NCBI RefSeq assembly: GCF_013283365.1
Contig: NZ_WBYM01000005.1
Location: forward strand, 124,001 to 188,000
Source of the DNA: Marinobacterium sp. xm-d-530
Lineage (GTDB): Bacteria; Pseudomonadota; Gammaproteobacteria; Pseudomonadales; Balneatricaceae
DNA length: 64,000 bases
Direction: 5' to 3'
A program made the translations under genes and the position numbers. How positions within the stretch are numbered: position 1 is the first letter of the stretch; each line of letters begins with the position of its first letter. The notes beneath the pieces are model-generated. The model made no database searches and was not told where the DNA came from. It was given only the letters and a program-made list of their open reading frames with translations. Below, one piece after another: positions 32,438-42,022 of this stretch.

Positions 32438-32605
32438 GTAAAAAACCAACAAATGTCGACTACAAAACTACAAAACCCCTATTTTTTTGTGAAAATTACG
32501 TAACTATTACAAAAGTTAATTTTTACTTATTATTGAGTTAAAAAATCGTCATCAATTGATACTAAACCACCCCTGATATCGATGTGAGTTAGCTGAGTTA
32601 CTCAA

Positions 32606-35149
32606 TCAACTCTCCAGCGACTGAATGGCGGCCTGTATTACAGAGCTACTAAAGGGTTTTTCAATAACAGGAACATTTGCATGCTTCTTCTTAAAGCCAT
32701 CTTTAACGGAGCTATAGCCAGTGACAAAGATGAAAGGCACACTCTTATTCCGAAGACAATCTGCGACCGTTTCACTCGACTCATCGCCCAAGTTGATATC
32801 CAAAACCGCCAAACCTGGAATCTTTTTATTGATCGATTCATGCGCCTCTTGAACGGTTGCAGCTAACTCAATATTTTTGTAACCCATTGCCTGCAGCATT
32901 CTCTCCAACTCAAATCCGATGATCATATTATCTTCGACTATGAGAACACTCTCCTTATCCGGTTGCCCCTTGTGAATGATAGATACTGCCTCACTCGATG
33001 TAGAGTCGCTCTTATGCTCTGCTTCTGCAGTCTCAAAATGCATCGCAGGTATGACAAATTCTGCAACCACACCGGATCGTTGATACTCAATCTTGGCTAC
33101 CCCGCCCAAATCATGAGGAATAGATCGATTGATAATGACCGACCCGAATCCAAACTGTGAGGGTGACTGTTCGATCGTTACACCTGATTCGCGCCAATAT
33201 AAATGCAGTTCCCCTTGGTGAATCTGCCAGTTCAAATTTATTTGACCATTTTCAGATTTAGCCGCGCCGTATTTAACGGCATTGGTTAAAAGCTCATGAA
33301 TCACCATGGTCATAGTCGTGAAGGCTTTAGGACTCAGTTTGACCTCAGGACCTGATCGTTTCATGAGATTAGTCTTCGCCACTAAAGCTCTCTCTTCATT
33401 GTCGAGAATCATTGTGAGCGGAGCGAAATTCCAATTTTTTTCAGTTAAATGCGTCTGTGCAATGGCTAAAGATTGCACACGTCCCCCTAAAATCGATTGA
33501 AAATCCTTAATTGATAAATCTTGTGTCGATGTCTGCGAGACAATCCCTGATATCAACCCAAGAATATTACGAACTCGGTGATTAAGTTCGTGTATGAGCA
33601 TATCTTTTTGACTTTGCGCTTCACTGGCTATGCGGTTGTAATCATCCAAGTTACGTACAATTATTTCCAACAGTACGGTCTTGATCTGTTCAGCTAAGGC
33701 GATTTGTTGATCTGTCCAAGGGGCTGAATACCCCTTTCTCATTTCGATCCAAGCTTCGAAACTTTTTCTTGGTGTTAAACGAATACCGTTTGGTCCTAGC
33801 TCAACTGGCTTCTCAGGATTGCCAGCCCAGCTCACCGATTGCGGCTCCTCTTTTCGAAGAAAAATAAGCAGATCCTTAGGCCTTCTAGACATCGGAACCA
33901 CTAACATACCAGCAAAACGATCAGCGATTGTGAGATCATCATTGAGCCACTCTTGCAGTGACTCCACACTAAAAATACCGCTTTGTGATGAATGATTGAG
34001 TCGTTTTACAAGCAGTTGGATATCTTCAGAACTAATCGGATCTCCGGCCACTTGGTATTCACCTCCGACCACCAGCACCATGGAATCGGAGGGAATGAGT
34101 TTATGAATAAAATTGACATGCGATTTAAGGTTATCAAAGAGTGACAGATCATTGTTTAAGCTTGTCACCAATTTCATATGCAGCTGTCGGGAGAGCTCAG
34201 TATCACTGTGACTTTGGCTGTTAAGCTTTACTCTTAGCTCCAATGCCAAGGACTCAACATAGAGCTCTGCAATTGTTCTATCACACAGCGATACGTATTT
34301 ATTTGAATAGTGGTGACACGCGAATAACCCCCAAAGTTCACCGTCAACAAGAATGCTAATAGACATAGACGCTGCAACACCCATGTTTTTTAGATACTCA
34401 ATGTGAACAGGCGATACAGAACGAGTTGAGCTAATCGAAAGATCAATGTTGGCGTGTTGCGGATGGATCGGCACGCCCGTGTCATGTACATCAGCAATCA
34501 AACGGGTGAGGTTTCTTTTGTAAAGCGCTCTGGCTTGTCGTGGTATGTCCGATGCTGGGTATCTAAGACCCATAAAGGAATCGACGGATGCATTGCGATG
34601 CTCAGCGACAACCTCTCCGCTACCATCTCCATGGAATCGGTAGACCATGACTCTATCAAAGCCCGTTAACGTTGAGACGTGTTCGGCCGAAATTGAGAGC
34701 AAATCCTCTAAATTATCAGTGTCTGTTACTTTTCTGATCATCTGCTTGAGGACCTGAAGTTGATCTGAAGAACTATCAACACTCTTTTCAAGCTCAACCA
34801 CTATGGTGCTGCCCGATAAATGGATCGCCAGATCGTATAGCTGACCTGTTTTAAACAGATCAATGTTTGTGAGTCTCTCAGAATGATCAGAGCCATTTAT
34901 GCCGAGGAATGTGGCTTTAATCCTATTCACTTCAGTCTTATCGAATAGAGTCTCTAAATTTCGACCCAGCATCTTATCCACGGGTACCTTAAACAGCTCT
35001 GTGACATTTTCGGAAGCGGCAATGATGCCCCAATCTGAGTTGAACGCGATAAAATAACCAAAGCTCTGTACGCGTCCCAACAGGTGAATGGGTTCTTTTT
35101 CACAGGTACTCAAATCGTATTGTGTATTCAGTTTGACGACGTTAGACAT
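32606..35149 (-). CDS. bphP: Bacteriophytochrome histidine kinase with HWE-type kinase and receiver
   Basis: Red/far-red light sensor of 847 residues. The biliverdin-attaching cysteine is Cys16 (STCEKEPIHLLGRVQSFG) in the PAS domain. The GAF domain has PASDIPRQAR and the chromophore histidines in SPVHIEYLKNMG and LFACHH. The PHY tongue has the PRxSF motif as TPRKSF. The kinase is HWE/HisKA_2 type (HELNHRVRNILGLI; MVIHELLTNAVKYGA), and a receiver (VLDINLGDESSE) ends the protein. The start at 35149 overlaps the upstream kinase by 8 bases; an ATG at 35170 is an alternative. Last gene of the light operon. Confidence 0.94.
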   Translation of the reverse strand: MSNVVKLNTQYDLSTCEKEPIHLLGRVQSFGYFIAFNSDWGIIAASENVTELFKVPVDKMLGRNLETLFDKTEVNRIKATFLGINGSDHSERLTNIDLFKTGQLYDLAIHLSGSTIVVELEKSVDSSSDQLQVLKQMIRKVTDTDNLEDLLSISAEHVSTLTGFDRVMVYRFHGDGSGEVVAEHRNASVDSFMGLRYPASDIPRQARALYKRNLTRLIADVHDTGVPIHPQHANIDLSISSTRSVSPVHIEYLKNMGVAASMSISILVDGELWGLFACHHYSNKYVSLCDRTIAELYVESLALELRVKLNSQSHSDTELSRQLHMKLVTSLNNDLSLFDNLKSHVNFIHKLIPSDSMVLVVGGEYQVAGDPISSEDIQLLVKRLNHSSQSGIFSVESLQEWLNDDLTIADRFAGMLVVPMSRRPKDLLIFLRKEEPQSVSWAGNPEKPVELGPNGIRLTPRKSFEAWIEMRKGYSAPWTDQQIALAEQIKTVLLEIIVRNLDDYNRIASEAQSQKDMLIHELNHRVRNILGLISGIVSQTSTQDLSIKDFQSILGGRVQSLAIAQTHLTEKNWNFAPLTMILDNEERALVAKTNLMKRSGPEVKLSPKAFTTMTMVIHELLTNAVKYGAAKSENGQINLNWQIHQGELHLYWRESGVTIEQSPSQFGFGSVIINRSIPHDLGGVAKIEYQRSGVVAEFVIPAMHFETAEAEHKSDSTSSEAVSIIHKGQPDKESVLIVEDNMIIGFELERMLQAMGYKNIELAATVQEAHESINKKIPGLAVLDINLGDESSETVADCLRNKSVPFIFVTGYSSVKDGFKKKHANVPVIEKPFSSSVIQAAIQSLES

Positions 35150-36755
35150 AATGTTTTTGCTCGTTTTCATTAATCACGGGTTGGTATTGATTCAGGCGAA
35201 CCTTATTAAGAACGGCTTCAATGGCAGTCATTCCCGCGGGTTTATTGAGTATCTCGTTAAATAGATGCGCCGTATTGGTGAGCTCAATAGATGAAGAATC
35301 CAGTGCCGTTAGACCAATAATGGGAAGGTCATACCCCTTATCCCTAAGTTGTTTAGTGGCTTCAGGTCCATCTAATATCGGCATATTGAAATCCATAAAC
35401 ACTAGGTGAAAGTCTTTCTCTGATTCCACTTTATCAACAGCCTCAGCACCATTTTTGGCCAAAACCACATCGACCTTTCCGATCTTTAATAACTGTGATT
35501 TAAGAAGGATTAGATTGGTCATGCTGTCGTCTACAACAAGCACCTTCAACATCAACTCTTGAGGGGGGCTCTCTGCTTTTAATTTAACCTGTTGAGCAAC
35601 TGAATCACTTAAACCACTTTTTGCAAAAAAGTCGTGTAACAGGCTTGGCAAAATAGGCTCAAAAATTTCATCCGTTCGATCGACCAAGCCTGGTGGAAAA
35701 GCACTATTCTCAGATCGAATGATCGCTATTCGTCCCTCAAGGATTTTTAACGTCCAATCCCTACAGAGATGATTCTCTTGAATCGCAATTTTCTCTGAGA
35801 CGACCAACGCATCAATGTTTGTCTTGGTTAGCTGTTTGAAAGACTGGACTCTGATGACCGAGGCACCCCAATCCCTTAAGAAGGTCTCAATGATTTCAAA
35901 CTTAACTGATTTATCAGCAACAACCGCCACGATCGGGTCTGATCTAAATTTAAGGGGCGCTGAACCAGCTATTGACTGAGAGACAGGTAGCCTCAATTGA
36001 AAAGAGGCCTTAGTCCCCTTTCCTAAATCAGATCTCAGAACCAGGCTTCCACCCATTTTTTGGACTATGTCTAAACATATGCCCAAACCCAACCCTGAAC
36101 CTAACGGCCTCCCCTTTTGAACATCAACCACTTGACCAAAGGGCGAAAGAATTTTTTGTATATCTTTTTGATCAATACCAATTCCGGTATCAATGACCGA
36201 GAAATGGATCTCTACTTCTGATCCAATCTGCCCCTTTAGTGCAGCCCAAAACTCAATCGAACCGCTATCGGTAAATTTGATCGCATTACCGATCAAATTG
36301 TTTAAAACTTGCTGAAGGTGAACACCATCGACCTCAACATTTTGTCTGAATAATTTCGGATCAATCATCAAACCGAGTTCAATTCCCTTACCCTCAGCAG
36401 CAATTGAGAACGTCTTAACGGTCCTTTCAATAAGGTCCGTTATATCGGTTGTGACGGGATTGATGACAACAGCACCCGATTCACTTCTTGCCGCTTCGAT
36501 CGCCTTGTTCAGTGAGTCAAGAAGCCCGTTCGACGCCACACTTATTTTATCAACATGCCGTTTCGCCATTGGAGACATCTGTTCCGATTGCAAGAGTTCA
36601 GCTAGGCCCATGATGGCATGCAGCGGCGTCCGTAGTTCATGACTTAATGTTGCTATGACTTTTAACTGTTCAGTACGTGATTGGCTTAGCTCTGATTCAT
36701 TCAATTCTGTAGCAATTTCAGGCTCGACTTTAACGGTCTTTTTTTGACTAGCCAT
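35142..36755 (-). CDS. Soluble hybrid histidine kinase in the phytochrome operon
   Basis: 537 residues from the ATG at 36755, which has GAGGTGG upstream and overlaps the heme oxygenase stop by 8 bases. There are no membrane helices and no clear N-terminal sensor domain. HisKA carries His39 in IATLSHELRTPLHAIMGL, and the ATPase has LNNLIGNAIKFTD, DTGIGI and GSGLGLGICLDIV. A degenerate receiver-like domain (about 280-390) lacks the phospho-aspartate, then a normal receiver follows with FMDFNMPILDG and LNKPAG. It probably exchanges phosphate with the phytochrome kinase or its receiver; direction is unknown. Confidence 0.88.
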   Translation of the reverse strand: MASQKKTVKVEPEIATELNESELSQSRTEQLKVIATLSHELRTPLHAIMGLAELLQSEQMSPMAKRHVDKISVASNGLLDSLNKAIEAARSESGAVVINPVTTDITDLIERTVKTFSIAAEGKGIELGLMIDPKLFRQNVEVDGVHLQQVLNNLIGNAIKFTDSGSIEFWAALKGQIGSEVEIHFSVIDTGIGIDQKDIQKILSPFGQVVDVQKGRPLGSGLGLGICLDIVQKMGGSLVLRSDLGKGTKASFQLRLPVSQSIAGSAPLKFRSDPIVAVVADKSVKFEIIETFLRDWGASVIRVQSFKQLTKTNIDALVVSEKIAIQENHLCRDWTLKILEGRIAIIRSENSAFPPGLVDRTDEIFEPILPSLLHDFFAKSGLSDSVAQQVKLKAESPPQELMLKVLVVDDSMTNLILLKSQLLKIGKVDVVLAKNGAEAVDKVESEKDFHLVFMDFNMPILDGPEATKQLRDKGYDLPIIGLTALDSSSIELTNTAHLFNEILNKPAGMTAIEAVLNKVRLNQYQPVINENEQKHYV

Positions 36756-37356
36756 TTGCCACCTCATCCAATTTAAAATATGAGTGACTGACAATATCTA
36801 GAGAGTCACTCATGCTTAAAAATAGTTTTTTAGCTGATTCAACTGCCGTCTCAATTTGCTGGGGTTCAATGAGCTGAGAATCGAGTTCATATTGCGTCGC
36901 TTTCCAAAGCGCGAAGGTGTTATCTCTGTACCCGTTATAAAAGTGGGTCACATCATGTCTATTCAAACTCCGCTCTATGAGCGGTGCTAACACCCTCCCC
37001 CCTAATGAAGCGCCTTCAAAGACATAAATCGCGCCTAGCACCTCAGATAGAGAGTTGTGATGAGTTTCAAAAGGTTCAGATTCAATAATGCAATCCAACG
37101 CATTCAGAGACTTAAGATCTTGAATTAACCAAGAGTAACGCTCAGAAACACGCTGTTTTAACGCTTCATTGGAATGATTCAAAAAGAGAGGTAGATGTTT
37201 TTTAATCCAATGTTCCAGTGCAACTAGAGCGAGAGTATATTCTCGCTCATTCAGAGTAGGTCGCACTAAAGATCTAAGGATAGGGTGAGCATCTAAGGAT
37301 CTGTGAGATGCATTCGTAGACTGTTTCAAACATTCTGACGCATTAACATGGAGCAT
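36748..37356 (-). CDS. bphO: Biliverdin-producing heme oxygenase (BphO-like)
   Basis: 202 residues. Heme oxygenases open heme to biliverdin, the phytochrome chromophore, releasing CO and iron. The proximal heme ligand is probably His18 (TNASHRSLDAHP), and the distal-helix segment LGAIYVFEGASLGGRVLAP matches the bacterial BphO group. First gene of a three-gene operon with the hybrid kinase and the phytochrome, so chromophore supply and receptor are made together. Confidence 0.92.
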   Translation of the reverse strand: MLHVNASECLKQSTNASHRSLDAHPILRSLVRPTLNEREYTLALVALEHWIKKHLPLFLNHSNEALKQRVSERYSWLIQDLKSLNALDCIIESEPFETHHNSLSEVLGAIYVFEGASLGGRVLAPLIERSLNRHDVTHFYNGYRDNTFALWKATQYELDSQLIEPQQIETAVESAKKLFLSMSDSLDIVSHSYFKLDEVANG

Positions 37357-37558
37357 TGCTAAAGTCCTTCTGTTTTATATGTTACTTAAAGTTCCTGTAC
37401 TGCTCGAAACTATTTTTATTGTCTGACTTAACCATAGATCAAAAATTTGCAAAGCCAGGTTTTTGTTGTTTATAAGCAAATTCGATGCCAAGTTTTCACA
37501 TGCGGATTGATTTTTTAATAGAACAATCTGGCTAACAACTATCGACGTAAATGCTGAA

Positions 37559-38371
37559 ATGAAATCTCTCTTTGCACCCTTACTGATGACTTTAAGCCTA
37601 ACTAGCTGGGCTTCTAATATTCCTATTTTCGATACGCACGTTCACCACAACGATAAAACACAGGATGAATTTGATGATCGGAGAGTCGTCTCTCTTCTTC
37701 GTCAGTACGATATCCAGAAGGCCCTTGTTTCAAGCAGCGGTGATGACAACACTCAACGATTAAAGAGCTTGGCGCCTGATCTTGTGCTGCCAGCACTTCG
37801 CCCCTTTCGAAAAAGTGGTGAATTAAGAACCTGGATGCATGATGAGTCGGTCACTGAATATTTAGAGACACAGCTCAAACAGAACCATTACTTCGCCATT
37901 GGTGAGTTTCATGCGTTTGGCGATGAGATGCAGACACCCGTGTCAAAACGGTTAGTGGCTTTAGCCAAAGAGTACAACTTAGTGTTGCACCTGCATGGCG
38001 ATCGTCAGGCGATGCAACAGATCTTTCTGCAGTGGCCCGAGGCTAAGGTACTCTGGGCACACGCTGGGTTTGAAGCCCCTAGTGATCTGGCTGGACTATT
38101 TGATCAATACCCAAACCTCTGGGCTGATCTATCCTTTAGACCAGAGATTGTTACCTGGGGAGGCTTCAACCCTGAGTGGGAAAAGGCTCTACTGGCTAAC
38201 CCTAATCGATTCACCTTAGGAGCGGATACATTCAACCTGGATCAGTGGCAGAAGATGCCGCTTTACACTCTGGATACACGAGATTGGTTAAGTACACTGC
38301 CTTCAGAGGTGGCTAAAAAAATTGCTTACGAAAATGCGGAGAGGCTATTTGATGTTTCCATTTCAGATTAG
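37559..38371 (+). CDS. Exported amidohydrolase-superfamily protein
   Basis: 270 residues with a signal peptide (MKSLFAPLLMTLSLTSWAS, cleavage after about 19) and a TIM-barrel metal-dependent hydrolase fold of the amidohydrolase-2 type. The N-terminal metal motif is FDTHVHHND, later ligands are probably in LVLHLHGDR and VLWAHAGFE, and a C-terminal aspartate is in LGADTFN. Substrate is unknown. Periplasmic members of this family are uncommon. The last 20 bases overlap the TpsB gene, so the two are probably made together. Confidence 0.82.
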   Translation: MKSLFAPLLMTLSLTSWASNIPIFDTHVHHNDKTQDEFDDRRVVSLLRQYDIQKALVSSSGDDNTQRLKSLAPDLVLPALRPFRKSGELRTWMHDESVTEYLETQLKQNHYFAIGEFHAFGDEMQTPVSKRLVALAKEYNLVLHLHGDRQAMQQIFLQWPEAKVLWAHAGFEAPSDLAGLFDQYPNLWADLSFRPEIVTWGGFNPEWEKALLANPNRFTLGADTFNLDQWQKMPLYTLDTRDWLSTLPSEVAKKIAYENAERLFDVSISD

Positions 38372-40046
38372 ACAACCGCGTTATCACTCACTGATACCTC
38401 TTATCACACTGGGACTAAGTTGCTCTTTATCTTCGCAAGCATTATTCGCCGATGTCACCACCGGTGTCATGTTGAATCAATTTCAGAGTCAATTTCCAAC
38501 CATCTACCTACCCTCTGTCGGTGAGGTAGATCGTCGTCGTTTTAAGTTGCCAGATGCTACCTCAGGTGATCCCAGCTTGTACGTCAAAGGGTTTGAGTTT
38601 ACCGGCGTAAGCAGCATCGATATCAAGTATCTGCATCAAGCATTCTCGCCCTTTGAGGAGAGAGCGTTCACCCCTAAGCAACTGCTTGAGCTGACGGATC
38701 TGATCACCGACACCTATCGTCAACATGACATTGCGGCTATGGCGCGCATCCCTCCACAGGATGCTAAAAACGGAACGATTGTTTTTGAGATACACGAGTC
38801 AAATTTTGTCGGGGCAATACTAGATCATGGTTTTGAAGATCATTTTAATGTCTCACTTGAGCGTGTCGAAGCAGTCGCCTCTCTTCCAGGGTCTGAAGGG
38901 GCACCGCTGATACTCTCTGAACGAGAGCGTCAGCAGTTACTGACCATAGATATGCATGGCATCAGCGTATCAGGCGGACTGCAAGCAAACGATGACGGGG
39001 ATCAGGAGCTAGAACTCTGGATAGAAAACAGTGACAGATTCTCTGGATCCATTGATCTAAACAACCAGGGTCTGAATGGAACGGGTGAAGAGCAAGCCGT
39101 TTTAACATCGATGCTATCTAGCCCATTTCAACGGGGTGGTGCTGGCTACCTGAACGCCATTAATAGTACCCAGTCTCAATTTCTTAGTATGGCTTATAGA
39201 GGGCCCATTGGGCTTCGAGGAACGACGTTAGACCTGCAAGCAGGAAGGCTTTCGGCCGATACAGACAGCAAACGACATCAATCAATCTCCTACTCTTTAG
39301 GCGTTCGTCACCCACTGATTAGAACCCTTGGCAGCAATCTATTCCTATCAGGCATCGCAGAACAACGCTTGCTTGAGGAGAGCTCAATAATCAACAACTC
39401 TTCACTGACAGACAGCGATTACGAAGTAAACACATTGAGACTGACGCTCGATGGAAACCGCGCCTTACACAAAGATAGGCTCACGTATCGACTTCAAACC
39501 ACCTTGGGTAACACTGACCTTGAGGGCTCACCCAACCGCGGTCATGACCTAGCAAATGCTAATACTGCGGGTGCATTCAAAACATTCAGTGGATTCTTAA
39601 CCTATCGAAAACGGTTAGCCGATAACTGGCAAGTATTGACCCATTTACAAGGCCAAATGAGCCCTAACAACTTAGATGACAGTCAACGATTAATTGCAGG
39701 CGGGTCTCAGGGACTTCGGGGTTTCAGTGCTGACGAGTTGATTGTCGATCAAGGCGCGCTGGTTCGTGTAGATATTATTAAACGGCTGAACGATCAATGG
39801 CGATTTGGTGGTTTTATCGACTGGGCAAAACTGGAGAGACGCAGCAACAATACCGACATCAATGGTAGCCCATTGGAGTCCCATAACCGAATATCTGCTT
39901 ATGATTGGGGCGTCGCCTCCAGCTATAGAGTCCATGAGTCACTTCAATTCGACTTATCTGTCGCTCAAGCACTATCGAATACTCAAGGGGTGAACACCGA
40001 ACAGGGCGATTTAACCACACTACTGAATTTGAAATGGGAGTTTTAA
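38352..40046 (+). CDS. Two-partner-secretion outer-membrane transporter (TpsB; ShlB/FhaC/HecB family)
   Basis: 564 residues from the ATG at 38352 (GAGG upstream, 20-base overlap with the preceding gene). It has a signal peptide to about residue 33 (SSQALFA), an N-terminal plug-like helix, POTRA domains (about 75-150, YVKGFEFTGVSSIDIKYLHQ) and a 16-strand beta-barrel ending KWEF with the usual C-terminal aromatic. The conserved L6 motif appears as QGLRGF (VRGY in FhaC). TpsB pores export large beta-helical TpsA proteins, but no TpsA gene is nearby; the neighbour is the exported amidohydrolase. Confidence 0.88.
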   Translation: MFPFQIRQPRYHSLIPLITLGLSCSLSSQALFADVTTGVMLNQFQSQFPTIYLPSVGEVDRRRFKLPDATSGDPSLYVKGFEFTGVSSIDIKYLHQAFSPFEERAFTPKQLLELTDLITDTYRQHDIAAMARIPPQDAKNGTIVFEIHESNFVGAILDHGFEDHFNVSLERVEAVASLPGSEGAPLILSERERQQLLTIDMHGISVSGGLQANDDGDQELELWIENSDRFSGSIDLNNQGLNGTGEEQAVLTSMLSSPFQRGGAGYLNAINSTQSQFLSMAYRGPIGLRGTTLDLQAGRLSADTDSKRHQSISYSLGVRHPLIRTLGSNLFLSGIAEQRLLEESSIINNSSLTDSDYEVNTLRLTLDGNRALHKDRLTYRLQTTLGNTDLEGSPNRGHDLANANTAGAFKTFSGFLTYRKRLADNWQVLTHLQGQMSPNNLDDSQRLIAGGSQGLRGFSADELIVDQGALVRVDIIKRLNDQWRFGGFIDWAKLERRSNNTDINGSPLESHNRISAYDWGVASSYRVHESLQFDLSVAQALSNTQGVNTEQGDLTTLLNLKWEF

Positions 40047-40050
40047 AGCG

Positions 40051-40962
40051 TCACTCCCACTCCATCTCTTCAAAGACACGCTGTGCATTGCGCCCGTGGA
40101 TCTCTTCGTAGACGTTCAAATAACTGAATGCACTCTGGTCAATGGATGACACACTCTGCATATCACCACCCTCTTCAATCAACTCACCCACTTGTTCACG
40201 CAGAAACCTGAGGTAATCAAGGGTATCAGCCTTAGCTTTTTCCAAGGTTGTTGGTGCTCCATGGCCCGGAACAATCACCTTAGGATTTAACAACTCAATC
40301 ACCTCAAACGCCTCTATCCAGGTTAGATGTTGTGATTGGGAGGCCACACCAAGCATCCGATCAACAAACACCGTATCGCCTGTATAGAGAGCGGATACTT
40401 CAGGTAACCAGACAAAGTTTTCACCCGGAGTATGAGTATGACCGACCGGAATAAACTGAACCGATCGATCACCCAGTGTGAGGGTACTCTCTGAGTCTAA
40501 AAGCGTATTGGCGTAGACAGGTTTTGTGCCTTGATAGGCGTCACCAATCAAGTTAGTAATTCGCATGACCTGCTGAGCTTCACGAGCCCTCTGATCGGTT
40601 TGGGTCGCAGTGCTACTGATCAATTCAGCGCCCTGTTGCGCAAAATAGTCGTTGCCAAACCAGCGGTGATCTTGGCCACCGGTATTAATCACTTTAATGA
40701 CCGGTTGATCGGTGACTGTTTTGATCGTAGCTTCGATTTTCTCAGCCCCTCTCCAGCTACCACCTGAGTCAATCAACAGAACCCCCTGGTCAGAGACTAC
40801 AAAACCAAAGGTGGCATTGTTTCCGAAATTTTCGGGAGATCGATCGGTCAGCGGCCCCACAATAGAATAGGTATTTGGAGCCACCTCTATGACCTGTAAC
40901 TCATCAGCTTGAACCAGAGATGTTATTGCTAAGGTTAAAATAGCGAGGAGTGGTTTAATCAT
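40051..40962 (-). CDS. Exported metallo-beta-lactamase-fold protein with a degenerate metal motif
   Basis: 303 residues with a signal peptide (IKPLLAILTLAITSLVQA). The MBL fold is clear (GVLLIDSGGSWRGAE, HTHTPGENFVWLP, ALYTGDTVFVDRM, VIVPGHGAPTTLEKA). In the HxHxDH motif the first two histidines are replaced: the segment reads VINTGGQDHRWFGN, keeping only DH. The remaining ligands could form one metal site. Function is unknown; relatives appear among periplasmic quinoprotein-associated hydrolases. It is convergent with the TpsB gene, with only 4 bases between the stops. Confidence 0.85.
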   Translation of the reverse strand: MIKPLLAILTLAITSLVQADELQVIEVAPNTYSIVGPLTDRSPENFGNNATFGFVVSDQGVLLIDSGGSWRGAEKIEATIKTVTDQPVIKVINTGGQDHRWFGNDYFAQQGAELISSTATQTDQRAREAQQVMRITNLIGDAYQGTKPVYANTLLDSESTLTLGDRSVQFIPVGHTHTPGENFVWLPEVSALYTGDTVFVDRMLGVASQSQHLTWIEAFEVIELLNPKVIVPGHGAPTTLEKAKADTLDYLRFLREQVGELIEEGGDMQSVSSIDQSAFSYLNVYEEIHGRNAQRVFEEMEWE

Positions 40963-40985
40963 TTAGGAACCCATTGGATTGAGTG

Positions 40986-41012
40986 GTTGGGGCCTTATCG
41001 TAGATGAGGCGA
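40986..41012 (-). repeat. Solo REP-like (family B) half-element
   Basis: GTTGGGGCCTTATC then GTAGATGAGGCGAT, the single second-type hairpin of family B with a GTA loop. It lies between the MBL-fold gene start and tpiA. Confidence 0.75.
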
Positions 41013-41027
41013 TTTCCCATGGAGTGA

Positions 41028-41050
41028 GGGTCAGGCTGAAGGCCAGACCC
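41028..41050. repeat. Solo family-A-like hairpin downstream of tpiA
   Basis: GGGTCAGGCTGAAGG then CCAGACCC is one end of a family-A element, 18 bases beyond the tpiA stop. There is no T run, so it is more likely a solo repeat than an intrinsic terminator, though it may protect the tpiA mRNA end. Confidence 0.6.
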
Positions 41051-41068
41051 TGATAAGGGTTTATGTGA

Positions 41069-41824
41069 TCAGTTTGCAGCGGCTCGACAGATCGTCGCGA
41101 AGCTGTCAGCTTTAAGGGATGCACCACCGACCAATCCACCGTCAACGTCAGCCATAGCAAGTAGCTCTGCAGCATTTTTGTCGTTCATGCTACCACCGTA
41201 AAGAATGGTCACGCGATCAGCGATATCAGTGTTGTGTTTGGCTATCAAACTGCGAACAAAGGCATGAGCATCCTGAGCTTGTTGTGGTGTCGCAGTTTCG
41301 CCGGTACCAATCGCCCAGACTGGCTCATAGGCAATCACAATTTGTGCAAAAGTGTCTGCACCACATAGATCGACAACCGCATTGACCTGCTCTTCTAATA
41401 CAGCATTCATTTGACCCGATTGACGCTCTTCCAGTGTTTCACCGATACAGAGAACCGGTACAAGGCCGAGCTCTAGTGCTTTAAGCGTTTTTTCTGCCAC
41501 CAATTGACTGGTTTCACCATAGAGAGAGCGACGCTCAGAGTGCCCCGTCAGTACATAAGCACAGCCAAGATCACGGATCATTTCACCACTCACTTCACCG
41601 GTGAAAGCGCCTTTCTCTTGATCACTTAGGTTTTGCGCACCCACTTTTATGGCGGTGTCGGCGGTTAACTCCAGTGCTTGAGGAATATAAATGAAGGATG
41701 GACAGACCGCGATATCAACACCTTTTAGAGAAGCGACCTGATCGGCCAAACCAGTCAATAGAGATTCGTTGGTCATCAACGATCCATTCATTTTCCAGTT
41801 ACCCATAATTAGGGGGCGTCTCAT
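41069..41824 (-). CDS. tpiA: Triosephosphate isomerase
   Basis: Interconverts dihydroxyacetone phosphate and glyceraldehyde 3-phosphate. It has 251 residues from the ATG at 41824, which has AAGGAG 7 bases upstream; the frame reaches 41845 only with a TTG. The catalytic set is GNWKMNG (Lys), VLTGHSERR (His) and AYEPVWAIGTG (Glu), with the phosphate loop LYGGSMNDKNA. In this window it links to the ED pathway and long gap gene rather than to secG or glmM as in many gammaproteobacteria. Confidence 0.97.
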   Translation of the reverse strand: MRRPLIMGNWKMNGSLMTNESLLTGLADQVASLKGVDIAVCPSFIYIPQALELTADTAIKVGAQNLSDQEKGAFTGEVSGEMIRDLGCAYVLTGHSERRSLYGETSQLVAEKTLKALELGLVPVLCIGETLEERQSGQMNAVLEEQVNAVVDLCGADTFAQIVIAYEPVWAIGTGETATPQQAQDAHAFVRSLIAKHNTDIADRVTILYGGSMNDKNAAELLAMADVDGGLVGGASLKADSFATICRAAAN

Positions 41825-42022
41825 CACGTAACTCCTTAGATCCAAACAAAAAAGACAGCTTAATAAGCCTAGAGAGCCGGATCAACCATTAGTTGCCTAG
41901 AAGAGCATTTTATATCAATCTATCTTTCTTATAATTAAGAGTTTCTTTGCGGACCATTAAACAGGTTGGAGCTCTTTGTCGTAGTGCTTAATAAGATTAA
42001 TGATTAAACAGGCAATCACTCA

